Shown: positions 24,805-34,129, counted from the stretch's first letter. The stretch is 59,724 nt of DNA from RBG-13-51-18 sp050014095 (GCA_050014095.1 JBEKDZ010000007.1:1-59724); one strand, 5' to 3'. Notes: generated from the sequence alone by a model not told the origin. Made by a program: numbers and translations.

Positions 24805-26235
24805 ATGAAAAGTATTTCCTCTATCTATAAGCGACTTTCTAAACATATTACGGTATGCCGAATCATTGTTGGTGTCGGCTTTATCATCGCGATGGCCCTG
24901 ATGTTAGTCGCTCCGCTCCAAATGCCCGACCCGGATGACTGGGCTTATTATTATGGTGTTAAAAATTTTTCTCAAGGCCACTTTACGATAGATAATCCCA
25001 CCCTGTATCAGCAGGCCATGGAAACCGGGCGACAGGGTAGTATGTTGCTTCAATATTTACCTATCGCACACAATACCTGGGCGCTGGAAAAAGCGCCAGG
25101 CTGCGTCTTTTATCTGGTCCCTTTTTATAAAATGGGCATCCCCCGGTATGGCAATGTGCTGCTGGCATTGGGTATGGTGATAGTGACTTTCATATTGCTC
25201 AAACGTCTGCGGGACGAAAAAGCGGCGATGATAGGGTCTTTGCTGATGCTTTTTACGCCAATCAGCCTGGTAATGCTTAATCGAGTTTACATGGACACCT
25301 ATTCTTCGCTGGCTTTCCTGGTGATAGGAGGAGGCCTTTACATCTACTATCATTTGGAAAGGGACAGATTTAACTCGTGGAAGGGTGGAATTCTGCTCTT
25401 CCTGGCTTTCTTTTTCGTAGGGTGGTCGGTGATTTCGCGTTATACCAACCTGCCGATAGCGGTAGTACTGTTTTTGCATCTGGTCGTTACCAGATTTATA
25501 GCCTGGCGTAAACAACAAAACACGGGGTTCAGAACGGAGATACTTCCGCTCGTTCTGGGAATCGGTTTACCGATGGTGGCGATGCTGCTCTATGACTATT
25601 TCGTTTTCGGCTCTCCTCTGAAAACTGGTTACTCAATTTCACCTTACCCCATTAAATTCGCTTTCCAGTATTTAGGACAGGTTGATATGAACGGGGTGTC
25701 CATTCCGGGCCAGATACTAAGCTATAACCTGCAAGGTGCCGCACGGAACTTACTAATCGGCTTTCCGCTCCTGATAATCGGTATCCCCGGCTTTTTTGTG
25801 ATACTGTATCAAAAATTCTTTAAGCGGCGTATATCGGAGGGGAAATGGTCCAGCCTTCGCACCGAATTACCCTGGGACATTTTAACAATCCTGATTTGCT
25901 GGTTCGTTTTTGTTTTTTTCCTGTATCTAACCTACGAATGGACGGCAGGACTAAAGGAAGGCGGGGGATTCGTTCTCTTTAACCGCTTCTACCTACCGGG
26001 ATTATTCCCCGTAGCCATTGTTTGTGCCTTGATAATGGCCAGATTCCCATATAAGGTTTTAATACCGGTATTGGTGATAATCATAGCTTTCGGAATAATG
26101 CTTTATGCCCAATGGGCTTGGAACCTCCATATCCTGCCGGACTGGCTTACAGAAAGAACTCTGGAAACCTGGTGGCCTGGCTATATTTTCCCGCCCTGGA
26201 CTAATGCCGGAATCCAGTTTTATCACGCGCCGTAA
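24805..26235 (+). CDS. Polytopic GT-C-type glycosyltransferase (ArnT/PMT-like)
   Basis: The 476-residue membrane protein has about eleven hydrophobic helices. The first extracytoplasmic loop contains PDPDDWAYYYG, an acidic pair in the position of the catalytic DD/DE motif of GT-C enzymes such as ArnT and protein mannosyltransferases. These use lipid-phosphate sugars to glycosylate lipids or proteins outside the membrane. The acceptor is unknown. The ATG has GGAGAG 9 bases upstream. The gene stands alone between the divergent mod operon and the NrpR-controlled cluster, with no functional link to either. The plus-strand gap before it (24576-24804) shows no clear promoter. Confidence 0.65.
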   Translation: MKSISSIYKRLSKHITVCRIIVGVGFIIAMALMLVAPLQMPDPDDWAYYYGVKNFSQGHFTIDNPTLYQQAMETGRQGSMLLQYLPIAHNTWALEKAPGCVFYLVPFYKMGIPRYGNVLLALGMVIVTFILLKRLRDEKAAMIGSLLMLFTPISLVMLNRVYMDTYSSLAFLVIGGGLYIYYHLERDRFNSWKGGILLFLAFFFVGWSVISRYTNLPIAVVLFLHLVVTRFIAWRKQQNTGFRTEILPLVLGIGLPMVAMLLYDYFVFGSPLKTGYSISPYPIKFAFQYLGQVDMNGVSIPGQILSYNLQGAARNLLIGFPLLIIGIPGFFVILYQKFFKRRISEGKWSSLRTELPWDILTILICWFVFVFFLYLTYEWTAGLKEGGGFVLFNRFYLPGLFPVAIVCALIMARFPYKVLIPVLVIIIAFGIMLYAQWAWNLHILPDWLTERTLETWWPGYIFPPWTNAGIQFYHAP

Positions 26236-26289
26236 AAAGTTTTATATTGGCCCTATAACCCTAAAGACAAGTGACTCGGCAATCGACTA

Positions 26290-26418
26290 GAGACGAGGTC
26301 GAGCCGAACTCCACCTGCCCACAATTCCATTGAACTGGTGCATGAGAGGAAGGCATTTCTTGTTACGTATTGTGGGAGATATTTTTAAAAACAACCGGGT
26401 AGGCTTTCTCATCCCATA
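26290..26418 (-). repeat. Intergenic repeat copy R2 (diverged)
   Basis: On the minus strand it contains TCCCACAATACGTAACAAGAA, then CCTTCC, then ATTGTGGGCAGGTGGAGTTC and CCTCGTCTCTAG. It aligns with the 43.3 kb and 58.6 kb copies but has a degenerate left part. It lies directly between the glycosyltransferase gene and the promoter of the NrpR-controlled cluster. Confidence 0.55.
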
Positions 26419-26462
26419 AGTCGGTATTCCTAAAATTCCATCGGTTGACCACGTAAAGTCAC

Positions 26463-26491
26463 TTGACATCTTCTTAAATTCAAGTTAAAAT
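26463..26491 (+). promoter_or_regulatory. Promoter of the glutamate synthase-Hdr-MetFV operon
   Basis: TTGACA (26463-26468) and TAAAAT (26486-26491) are separated by exactly 17 bp, close to the sigma-70 consensus. The expected start point is near 26498, at the first base of the palindrome described next. Confidence 0.75.
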
Positions 26492-26498
26492 AATAGGT

Positions 26499-26520
26499 AT
26501 ACGGTAACTTATTACCGTAT
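26499..26520 (+). promoter_or_regulatory. NrpR operator
   Basis: ATACGGTA (26499-26506), ACTTAT, TACCGTAT (26513-26520) is a perfect palindrome with 8-bp arms and a 6-bp spacer. Its core, GGTA-N6-TACC, is the operator described for NrpR in Methanosarcina. It covers the predicted transcription start, the usual place for a repressor site, and the last gene of the transcript encodes NrpR. Confidence 0.75.
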
Positions 26521-26576
26521 TTTAAAGACAACTCTTTGTAAGGGAATATCGCCTTTTAAATAGCGAGTTAGAAAAA

Positions 26577-27014
26577 ATGTCCAAAAAACAACCTATGATG
26601 ACTAATATTAACGCTAAGATTTATTTGTTTTGTTGCGCTACCAGCTACGAGCAAGCTGAAATAACGCAAAACATTAACCAATCTGGTATAGAAACTCAGG
26701 TGGTCTTAATACCTTGCTCGGGGAAACTGGATATCCTCTATCTGACCAAAGCTTTTGAAACCGGCGCTGATGGTGTGGCGGTAATGATATGTAAAGAGGG
26801 CGATTGCCGGTATCTAGAAGGTAATATGCGGGCGAAAAAAAGGGTGGATGCAGTGGAAAAGTTACTAGAAGAGGCCGGACTCGGTCAGGGACGTATTACC
26901 TTTATCCAGATGAAAGATAACGGAATTACCCAGGCTGTTAATGAACTTGAGGGTTTTATTCAACGAATTAAAGATATTACACAGCACGCACCAATCGTTA
27001 TCTCGAAAAAATAA
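26577..27014 (+). CDS. MvhD-like iron-sulfur protein, divergent copy
   Basis: The 145-residue protein is related to the [2Fe-2S] electron-transfer subunit MvhD (FlpD): PCSGKLDILYLTKAFETGADGVAVMICKEGDCRYLEGN is the typical core (residues about 48-86, quoted here in two overlapping blocks). The N-terminal cluster motif, normally CCxxC, reads FCCATS, so the third Cys is replaced by Ser23. The second copy at 39508 keeps CCHYC. It is the first gene of the operon and precedes metF by 44 bases. It may be a dedicated partner of MetF or of the glutamate synthase with altered redox properties. Confidence 0.75.
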   Translation: MSKKQPMMTNINAKIYLFCCATSYEQAEITQNINQSGIETQVVLIPCSGKLDILYLTKAFETGADGVAVMICKEGDCRYLEGNMRAKKRVDAVEKLLEEAGLGQGRITFIQMKDNGITQAVNELEGFIQRIKDITQHAPIVISKK

Positions 27015-27058
27015 GAGCTCGGATTCCCGCGATAAGCGAGCGTTTCAGGAGAATATTT

Positions 27059-27967
27059 ATGATACAAGAAAATAGATTAGCCGAAAAAATAAGAGGTAAA
27101 GAATTTATCATTACCGCGGAATACTTGCCGACTCTTGATGTTAATCCTGCAGGCATAGAATCCTGCGTTAAGTATTTCGGTAATGGAATTGCTGCTGTAA
27201 ATGTCGCTGATAATCACTACGGTATAGCTATCTCCAGCCTGGCAGTTTCGGTAGTTTTTAATCAGTCTGGCGTTGAGACTATTTATCAGTTAGTCACCCG
27301 GGACAGGAATCGTATCGCTCTCCAATCGGACCTGATGGGCGCGGCGTTCCTGGGGATAAAAAACGTTTTATGTCTCTCCGGGTATCACCAGACGCTTATC
27401 GGGACCCCTGAATCGGCTAATGTTTATGATATCGATTCGATTCAACTAATCGCCCTGGTAAAAAAGATGAACCAGGGACAGCTGCTGGACGGGAAAAAGA
27501 TACAAGGTGGGTTTTCGATGCTAGTTGGAGCTGTGGCTAATCCATTTCTAACACCTCTGGAAATAAACCTCATACGTCTGGGGAAGAAAATCGCCGCCGG
27601 GGCAGATTTTATCCAGACCCAGGCGATATTTGATATTGCTACGTTCCATAAATGGCTAGAAATGGCCCGAAGGAAAGGGCTAACGGAAAAGGCGGCTTTT
27701 CTGGCGGGTGTGATGCCTTTAAAAAATGCGGCTCAAGCTAAAGAATTAGTCGAACACCATACCGATTGGAACATACCATCAGCAGTTATCGACCGTCTCA
27801 ACGCAGCCGGAGATAATGCCGCACAGCAAAAAGAGGGTTTAAAAATCGCCGCCGAAATAATGAAACAGCTTAAAGGCATGCCAGGATTAAGGGGAATTCA
27901 TATACTTTCCGGCGGCAATGAAAGCGTCGTCCCTGAGCTTTTAGCGACTGTTATAAATAGAGGCTGA
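27059..27967 (+). CDS. metF: Methylenetetrahydrofolate reductase, MetF-like
   Basis: The 302-residue TIM-barrel flavoprotein contains TRDRNRIALQSDLMGAAFLG and, further on, GADFIQTQAIFD, which are MTHFR family signatures. No NADH-binding extension is present. In acetogens such as Moorella, MetF works with the zinc-binding MetV and the Hdr/MvhD proteins, and all of these partners are encoded in this operon. The reaction interconverts methylene- and methyl-tetrahydrofolate. The ATG has AGGAGA 7 bases upstream. The next gene follows after 1 base. Confidence 0.85.
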   Translation: MIQENRLAEKIRGKEFIITAEYLPTLDVNPAGIESCVKYFGNGIAAVNVADNHYGIAISSLAVSVVFNQSGVETIYQLVTRDRNRIALQSDLMGAAFLGIKNVLCLSGYHQTLIGTPESANVYDIDSIQLIALVKKMNQGQLLDGKKIQGGFSMLVGAVANPFLTPLEINLIRLGKKIAAGADFIQTQAIFDIATFHKWLEMARRKGLTEKAAFLAGVMPLKNAAQAKELVEHHTDWNIPSAVIDRLNAAGDNAAQQKEGLKIAAEIMKQLKGMPGLRGIHILSGGNESVVPELLATVINRG

Positions 27968-27968
27968 T

Positions 27969-29375
27969 ATGCCGAATAAGTATCATATTGAAACTAAAAA
28001 GGTGCCCCGCCGATTGCCATCTATCGGCAAATTCGGCATTGTAGACTGGCGTGAAGATTGTGCCAACTGCCACAATTGCGCGAAGAAAGCCTGCGTGTAC
28101 GATAGGTACCGCCAGGAAACCGACTATATTAAAGGTTTAAACGATGTCAATTCGCTTTTCTTCGAGTGTATGGGCTGTTTTTCCTGTGTACAGATGTGTA
28201 CTAAGGGGCTGCTGGCATTAACGGTCAACCCGGTTTTTGAAAATATGGGAAATAGCTATTTCACGCCGGATATCATCGCGACCACCTGGAATCAGGCGGA
28301 TACCGCCAGTATTCCTGTTTCTGGCGCCGGCTACCGGGGCAAATTCACCGGCAATGGCTTCGATGCGATGTGGACAGATATGTCAGAAATCGTCCGCCCC
28401 ACGCGAGACGGAATCCATGGTCGCGAATATATTAGCACGGCGGTAGATATCGGCAGAAAGCCTCGGTTACTTACCTTTAATGATAAAGGGACTCCTTCCA
28501 GCGGCCTTTTCCCGCTGGTGGATATTCCCATACCCTTAATTATAGATAAGCTGCCAGCGAAGTATTTTTTCCCTGGTCTTCAACCGATATTCGCCGACGC
28601 CGCGAGGCGAACCGGCACCATGTTGATCATAGACTGGGAAAACTACGAACTCATGGGAAAGACAAGAGAACAATACCTGCCAAATATCATCTTCCATTTG
28701 AATAATAACAAGCCCTTGATGCCGCCGGAGACTATACGAAAAGTCAAACTCATCGAAATTAGCGACGATGCTAAGACAGAAAAGCGTATCCGGGAGCTGA
28801 AAGCTATCAACCCGGAGTTGGTGGTAATCGTCAGTGTGGATTTAGATGCTCACGGCGAACAGCGGGCTATCGAGCTGGCGCATCAGCCCTATACCGAGGC
28901 TATTCATATCGTGGCGGATGTCAATGGTAATCAGGTCAATGTGGCTGAGCCTAAATTCATTAAAGATATGATGCGTAATATTCACACATCGCTGGTGAAA
29001 AGCGGCATCAGGGATGAAGTGACTATTATAGCCGGCGGCGGCATCGCCCTGGCAGAGCATATGGCGAAGCAAATGCTTTGTGGCGCTGACCTGGTAACCA
29101 TAAACATGCCGTTACTGATTGCGTTGGAGTGCCGGTTTTGCCAGAATTGCCGCGAAGGCTTCGCCTGCCCGGCGGAAATCGAGAAGATAAGCCACGAATA
29201 TGGCGTCGGGCGTATGACGAACTTAATCGCCGCCTGGCATGACCAGCTTATCGAGGTAATGGGGGCGATGGGAATACGTGAGGCACGCCGTCTTCGCGGG
29301 GAGGTCGGCCGCGCGATGTTTTTCGAAGACCTTGAGGAGGATACCTTTGGCAGACTCTTTGGTGCAAGAAAATAA
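27969..29375 (+). CDS. Glutamate synthase-like FMN-domain protein, degenerate copy
   Basis: The 468-residue protein begins with ferredoxin-like Cys groups (CANCHNCAKKAC, CMGCFSCVQMC) and continues with a TIM-barrel related to the glutamate synthase synthase domain. Its C-terminal CRFCQNCREGFACP resembles the 3Fe-4S region. The typical FMN motif (GGMSFGS in the next protein) and the GYGGTGAAP loop are not recognisable. It is therefore probably an inactive or specialised partner of the protein encoded downstream, whose start lies inside this gene. The spacing to metF (1 base) and to the next gene shows tight coupling. Confidence 0.65.
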   Translation: MPNKYHIETKKVPRRLPSIGKFGIVDWREDCANCHNCAKKACVYDRYRQETDYIKGLNDVNSLFFECMGCFSCVQMCTKGLLALTVNPVFENMGNSYFTPDIIATTWNQADTASIPVSGAGYRGKFTGNGFDAMWTDMSEIVRPTRDGIHGREYISTAVDIGRKPRLLTFNDKGTPSSGLFPLVDIPIPLIIDKLPAKYFFPGLQPIFADAARRTGTMLIIDWENYELMGKTREQYLPNIIFHLNNNKPLMPPETIRKVKLIEISDDAKTEKRIRELKAINPELVVIVSVDLDAHGEQRAIELAHQPYTEAIHIVADVNGNQVNVAEPKFIKDMMRNIHTSLVKSGIRDEVTIIAGGGIALAEHMAKQMLCGADLVTINMPLLIALECRFCQNCREGFACPAEIEKISHEYGVGRMTNLIAAWHDQLIEVMGAMGIREARRLRGEVGRAMFFEDLEEDTFGRLFGARK

Positions 29376-30927
29376 AACCCCTCAAATTTTACCTGAAAAT
29401 ACGTTAAAAACACTGGTTCCTGCCGTGGAAGTGCCCCGTGTTATCAAACCGGCGCCTTCACGCTACCGGAATGAGATTGCTAAATATATAATCCGGCGCA
29501 GCAACGAATGTGTTTTTTGTGGTAAATGTGCCGAGGTGTGCCCTTACGGTGTGCATGTCCTTAAAACAGGATACAAATTATTTCTGGCACCTCATTTGAA
29601 TGTTTGTATCGGACCTTCCTGTCAGCAAACCTCACATTATTGTATCGACCTGTGCCCTAAGAAGGCGCTAAAAATGGTGGAAAACCCGATGCTGAAAGCC
29701 TTGGGGGACTACCGCTGGACGCCTGATATTATCCTGGCTACCTGGAAAATGGCGGAAAGCGGCGAACCACCCTCTCCGGACTATAACTATGAATACGAAA
29801 TAGGCGCTTCCGGTGGCGGCCTCGACCGGCTAAAGTTTAAATTCCCGGAAAAACCACCAATCGCTTTAAAGGATGACGAAATCGATACCAGTATCGAACT
29901 TAACCGACGTCTTGATGACCGTCCGCCGATAAAAATAGATGTTCCGTGGTACGGCGGCGGTATGTCCTTCGGTTCTGTCAGCAATGTTACCCAGCTCGCC
30001 AAAGCCAGGGCGGCGACTGCGTTTAACACCTTAACCTGCACCGGCGAAGGCGGCTACATGGAGCGTATGAGACCCTATGACGACCATGTCATTACCCAGG
30101 TGGCTACTGGGCTTTTCGGCGTTCGGGAAGAGACCATTCAGAGGGTACGGATGGTCGAGTTTAAATATGCCCAGGGCGCTAAACCGGGGCTGGGCGGGCA
30201 TCTACTGGCGGATAAGGTCACACCTGCCGTCGCCCGTATGCGGGAAACCGTAACCGGGATTTCTCTATTTTCGCCGTTCCCGTTCCACAGCGTTTATTCG
30301 ATTGAAGACCATAAAAAACACATCGACTGGATTAAGCATATTAATCGGCGAGCTTTAATATCGACCAAAGTTTCGACACCCGTCGATGTTGATATGGTAG
30401 CCGTAGGCAGCTATTCCGCCGGTACGCATATTATCCACCTCGACGGCGGTTACGGCGGCACTGGCGCCGCTCCAGATATCGCAAAAAAGAACATCGCCAT
30501 GCCCATCGAATACGCGGTCATTAAAGTGCACCGTTTCCTGGTGCAGGAAGGCATCCGTGATAAGGTAACCTTGATTGCCAGCGGCGGCTTACGGACAGCG
30601 TATGATATCGCTAAGATTATCGCCCTCGGCGCTGACGGAACGGTCGTCGGTACAGCAGAATTGGTGGCGCTGGGATGTATACGCTGTAGTCGTTGTGAGA
30701 GCGGGCGGGGCTGCCCGCGGGGTATCGCCACTACCGACCCCGAACTAGCCGAAATGGTAGACCTGGACTGGGGGACACAGCGGATTATCAACCTGTACAG
30801 CGCCTGGCGTAAAGAGCTGGTCAACATCCTGAAAAGATTAGGCATCAGGAGCATTAGCGAATTGAGAGGTCGCTCCGACCTTTTAATGCACCTTGATTAT
30901 AATAACGCACCGGTGGACCTAAAATGA
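29347..30927 (+). CDS. Glutamate synthase, FMN/ferredoxin subunit (archaeal type)
   Basis: The 526-residue protein has two N-terminal [4Fe-4S] groups (CVFCGKCAEVCPYG, and C-P-S-C...CIDLCPKKA). The synthase TIM-barrel follows with GGGMSFGSVSNV, GEGGYMERM, KPGLGGHLL and DGGYGGTGAAP, and a 3Fe-4S-type motif CIRCSRCESGRGCPRGIAT near 475-493. It corresponds to the central GltB2 subunit of split archaeal-type glutamate synthases, which reductively aminates 2-oxoglutarate with ammonia from glutamine. I place the start at the TTG at 29347, which has GAGGAGG 7 bases upstream; the upstream open stretch overlaps the previous gene in another frame. Its end overlaps the next start (ATGA). Confidence 0.82.
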   Translation: MADSLVQENKTPQILPENTLKTLVPAVEVPRVIKPAPSRYRNEIAKYIIRRSNECVFCGKCAEVCPYGVHVLKTGYKLFLAPHLNVCIGPSCQQTSHYCIDLCPKKALKMVENPMLKALGDYRWTPDIILATWKMAESGEPPSPDYNYEYEIGASGGGLDRLKFKFPEKPPIALKDDEIDTSIELNRRLDDRPPIKIDVPWYGGGMSFGSVSNVTQLAKARAATAFNTLTCTGEGGYMERMRPYDDHVITQVATGLFGVREETIQRVRMVEFKYAQGAKPGLGGHLLADKVTPAVARMRETVTGISLFSPFPFHSVYSIEDHKKHIDWIKHINRRALISTKVSTPVDVDMVAVGSYSAGTHIIHLDGGYGGTGAAPDIAKKNIAMPIEYAVIKVHRFLVQEGIRDKVTLIASGGLRTAYDIAKIIALGADGTVVGTAELVALGCIRCSRCESGRGCPRGIATTDPELAEMVDLDWGTQRIINLYSAWRKELVNILKRLGIRSISELRGRSDLLMHLDYNNAPVDLK

Positions 30928-33545
30928 AAAGTGAATTCCTAGAGAAATTATTTGTCTCCCGTCAGAGACTAAACGAATCCATAGGACTGCCCTTCCCTAT
31001 TGATTATAAGGGAGAGGAAGAAGGAGGCTGCGGTGTGGTGGGCTTCTGCTGCACCGAACCGGTAGCCGCGCGGCATATCCATGAGCCATCCAAACAGATG
31101 CACAATCGCGGTAACGGTAAGGGCGGCGGTGTTGCAGCGTCGGGCTTTGTTCCGGAACAGCTAGGCGTTACCAGAGACATCCTTGAGAACTATTATATAC
31201 TACACATCGCCGTGCTGGATACGAGCATTATCCAGGATATAGAAGATAAATATATCAAGCCTTATTTCGATGTAGCCGATTCCAACAAACTGGATACTAT
31301 CGCGGATTGGACGGCGATACCGATATTAGAAGCCAAGCCTCCTGATGTGTGGCGTTATTTCCTGCGTCCTAAATCCGATGTCTTGGATTCATTCCTGGCG
31401 AAAAATAAACTCTCTTTTCCCTCCCGCACTGAAGCGGAGGGCGAGTTTCTCAATCAGCAAAGCATCCGTTTGAACCAGGAATATTACGCTTCACTGGGCG
31501 AGAAAAAGGCATTCGTGATGTCCTACGGTAAAAACATCATGATTCTCAAGGTAGTAGGTTATGCCGAAGCGATTACGGACTACTACCGCATCAACGACCT
31601 TAAGGCACATGTCTGGATTGCCCACCAGCGGTTCCCGACAAAGGGACGTGTCTGGCATCCCGGCGGTGCCCATCCGTTCGGCGCTCTGAACACGGCGCTG
31701 GTCCATAATGGCGATTTCGCTAATTATCATTCAGTGTGCGAATATTTAGCGCAGCGCAACATCTATCCCCAGTTCCTGACCGATACCGAGGTTTCAGTGC
31801 AATTGTTCGACCTCTTGGACAGGATTTACCATTACCCTCTGGAATATATTATCGAAGCCCTGGCGCCAACATCAGAACTGGACTTCGATAAACTGCCACG
31901 AGACAAGCAGCCCTGGTATAGAGCGATTCAGGCGACCCATATCCATGCCTCGCCGGATGGCCCCTGGTTCTTCATCATCGCCCGCAGTCTGCCGGAGGCA
32001 CAGAAGTTCCAGCTCATCGGTATCACCGATACGGCTATGTTGCGTCCGCAGGTTTTTGCCTTCGCTGACGGTAAGGTGCAGGTGGGATTGATTGCCTCGG
32101 AAAAGCAGGCTATCGACGCCACTTTACTAAGCATGTCCAAGGAAGACAGCCGCATCTGTCCGGTCGCTGACCGCTATTGGAACGCGCGCGGCGGCAGCCA
32201 CACGGACGGAGGCTCTTTCATCTTTACACTTGCCAGGAACAGCGCAGGAAAATATGAACTCTCTTGTACTGATAAGTTTGCGGTAAAGGTGCAATTGCCA
32301 TCTGGGAAAGAGATAGAAACTGCTTCCATAGACGTCAGTCTATCTCATGTTGATAAAAAGATTAATGAGGATATACGCCGCTCTCTGGAAGCCGGCGGCG
32401 AAGCTACCTACGAGTTTATCCGCGAAAAAATCCCCGCTTGGTCGCTGACCGACTTCCGCATAGCCTGCGCTGCCATCGTCTCGCTGGCCGGAGAACCAGC
32501 CTTTACGGCAGCAGCCATCGAGTGTCTGACGCTCCTCAACGACCGCCACTACGCCACCGGCGATAAAAAACGCAAGCACATTGTGCATATAGTGAGAGAA
32601 GCCTTGCACAGCCTGTTCGGCAATCTGCCCGGGCTGGATGAAACATCAGCAGGCGTTTACCGGCTGATAACCTATGCTAACAAACAGAGCCTGCGTCCGC
32701 CCGGGGGAGGCGAATCCGTCCTTGTCATCGATACCCGGGGATTTCCGGCGGAGGGTATTGATTGCGACGCGGCACTGGTAATGAACGCCTATTTCTTGGG
32801 ATGGAAACATTTTATCTGTTTCAACTGCGCCGGGCAGCGCTTTTTAGGCTGCGGCCTCGGCCCATTGACCGAGGGCGTGACCATCGACGTCTATGATAGC
32901 TCCGGCGATTACCTGGGTTCTGGCATCGATGGCTTGACTATTACCGTCCACGGCAACGCCCAGGACCAGGTTGGACAAATTATTAAAACAGGCAAACTGG
33001 TCATCCACGGGGATGTCGGGCAGACTTTTATGTACGGGGCTAAAGGCGGTTCTGTTTACGTTCTGGGTAATGCTGCCGGACGCCCTCTCATTAACTCCGT
33101 AGGCAAGCCGAGGGTCGTGATTAATGGCACCTGTTTGGACTTTCTCGCCGAGTCTTTCATGGCCGGGGATGTATTTAATGGCGGGGGCTTCGTTATCCTG
33201 AACGGCATCACTTTCGATGATACTGGCAACATTGTGTCGCTGGCAGAGCCATACGCAGGCAGCAACCTATTTTCCCTTGCTTCTGGCGGTGCTATCTACA
33301 TCCGCGATGCGCAGAAATCGGTAGTCGACCAGCAGCTCAACGGTGGTCATTTCTTTAATGTGACCGATGCAGACTGGGAAATTATCTTACCCTATCTCCA
33401 GGAAAACGAACGACTCTTCGGCATTAAAGTTAGCGACCTCCTGACGGTAAACGGCAAGGTGCGCCAGCCTTCGGAAGTCTACCGTAAAGTTGCCCCGGGC
33501 AAACTGGCTGCGCTAGGGGTCGCCGCTGAAAATTCGGACGAATAA
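30924..33545 (+). CDS. Glutamate synthase, glutamine amidotransferase plus GXGXG subunit
   Basis: The 873-residue protein joins a class II glutaminase domain to a C-terminal GXGXG beta-helix domain. The glutaminase domain (about 36-420) has the nucleophile Cys in EEGGCGVVGF, and HNRGNGKGGG and HQRFPTKG are visible. The GXGXG domain (about 620-830) includes GDVGQTFMYGAKGG. In archaea these are usually two separate proteins (GltB1 and GltB3), so this is a fused form. The nucleophile becomes N-terminal only after removal of a propeptide of about 35 residues. The region 430-600 is not recognised. It supplies ammonia to the FMN subunit encoded upstream. Confidence 0.8.
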   Translation: MKSEFLEKLFVSRQRLNESIGLPFPIDYKGEEEGGCGVVGFCCTEPVAARHIHEPSKQMHNRGNGKGGGVAASGFVPEQLGVTRDILENYYILHIAVLDTSIIQDIEDKYIKPYFDVADSNKLDTIADWTAIPILEAKPPDVWRYFLRPKSDVLDSFLAKNKLSFPSRTEAEGEFLNQQSIRLNQEYYASLGEKKAFVMSYGKNIMILKVVGYAEAITDYYRINDLKAHVWIAHQRFPTKGRVWHPGGAHPFGALNTALVHNGDFANYHSVCEYLAQRNIYPQFLTDTEVSVQLFDLLDRIYHYPLEYIIEALAPTSELDFDKLPRDKQPWYRAIQATHIHASPDGPWFFIIARSLPEAQKFQLIGITDTAMLRPQVFAFADGKVQVGLIASEKQAIDATLLSMSKEDSRICPVADRYWNARGGSHTDGGSFIFTLARNSAGKYELSCTDKFAVKVQLPSGKEIETASIDVSLSHVDKKINEDIRRSLEAGGEATYEFIREKIPAWSLTDFRIACAAIVSLAGEPAFTAAAIECLTLLNDRHYATGDKKRKHIVHIVREALHSLFGNLPGLDETSAGVYRLITYANKQSLRPPGGGESVLVIDTRGFPAEGIDCDAALVMNAYFLGWKHFICFNCAGQRFLGCGLGPLTEGVTIDVYDSSGDYLGSGIDGLTITVHGNAQDQVGQIIKTGKLVIHGDVGQTFMYGAKGGSVYVLGNAAGRPLINSVGKPRVVINGTCLDFLAESFMAGDVFNGGGFVILNGITFDDTGNIVSLAEPYAGSNLFSLASGGAIYIRDAQKSVVDQQLNGGHFFNVTDADWEIILPYLQENERLFGIKVSDLLTVNGKVRQPSEVYRKVAPGKLAALGVAAENSDE

Positions 33546-33562
33546 ATATCAAGGTTGAAAAT

Positions 33563-34129
33563 ATGACTATAAGAATTAAAAAACAGTCGCCTGGTAAAAG
33601 CCTCCGTTCTGTAGTCGAACAGCGTGCCGAGGTAGACCTTTCTTCTTGTTACCAGTGTAAAAAGTGCTCCATCGGCTGCCCGGTCACGGGGCTGGTTATC
33701 TCACCCCCGGCAGAAATCATCCGCAGGCTGCAACTCGGGGCTGGTGATGAGCTGTTGCAGACTGACCTCGTCTGGACTTGCCTATCCTGTGAAACCTGCT
33801 ACGCTCGCTGCCCTAATGAGATTAACTTCGCCGGGATTATCGATGCGCTACGCGCCGTCTCCCTAGAAAAAGGCTTAGCTAAACCTAAAGGCAACTCGCC
33901 GCTGTTCAACCGCCGCTTCCTCGATACGGTCAAAAGCTACGGGCGCGCCTACGACCTGCAAATGATAGTCGCTTATAAGTTAGGCACTGGCAAGCTGATG
34001 GATGATATGGAAAAATTCCCGGAGATGTTGAAAAAAGGTAAAATAGCTGTTTTACCACCTTCCGGCGCGGATAAAAGCAAGGTGAAGCGCATCTTCGCCG
34101 CGATTAAATCAAAAGGAAAGAGTCGATGA
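33563..34129 (+). CDS. hdrC: Heterodisulfide reductase subunit C-like ferredoxin
   Basis: This 188-residue protein has two [4Fe-4S] motifs, CYQCKKCSIGCPV near residue 30 and CLSCETCYARCPN near 73, the HdrC arrangement. It links the HdrA flavin subunit with the HdrB catalytic subunit. The end overlaps the hdrB start by 4 bases (ATGA), and the gene follows the glutamate synthase gene by 17 bases, so all of them belong to one transcript. Confidence 0.85.
   Translation: MTIRIKKQSPGKSLRSVVEQRAEVDLSSCYQCKKCSIGCPVTGLVISPPAEIIRRLQLGAGDELLQTDLVWTCLSCETCYARCPNEINFAGIIDALRAVSLEKGLAKPKGNSPLFNRRFLDTVKSYGRAYDLQMIVAYKLGTGKLMDDMEKFPEMLKKGKIAVLPPSGADKSKVKRIFAAIKSKGKSR

Noticed and set aside
29278..29346. N-terminal extension of the FMN glutamate synthase subunit from 29278
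   Set aside because: The extra 23 residues lie inside the preceding gene in another frame and are Arg-rich and unlike the family. The TTG at 29347 has a perfect ribosome binding site.
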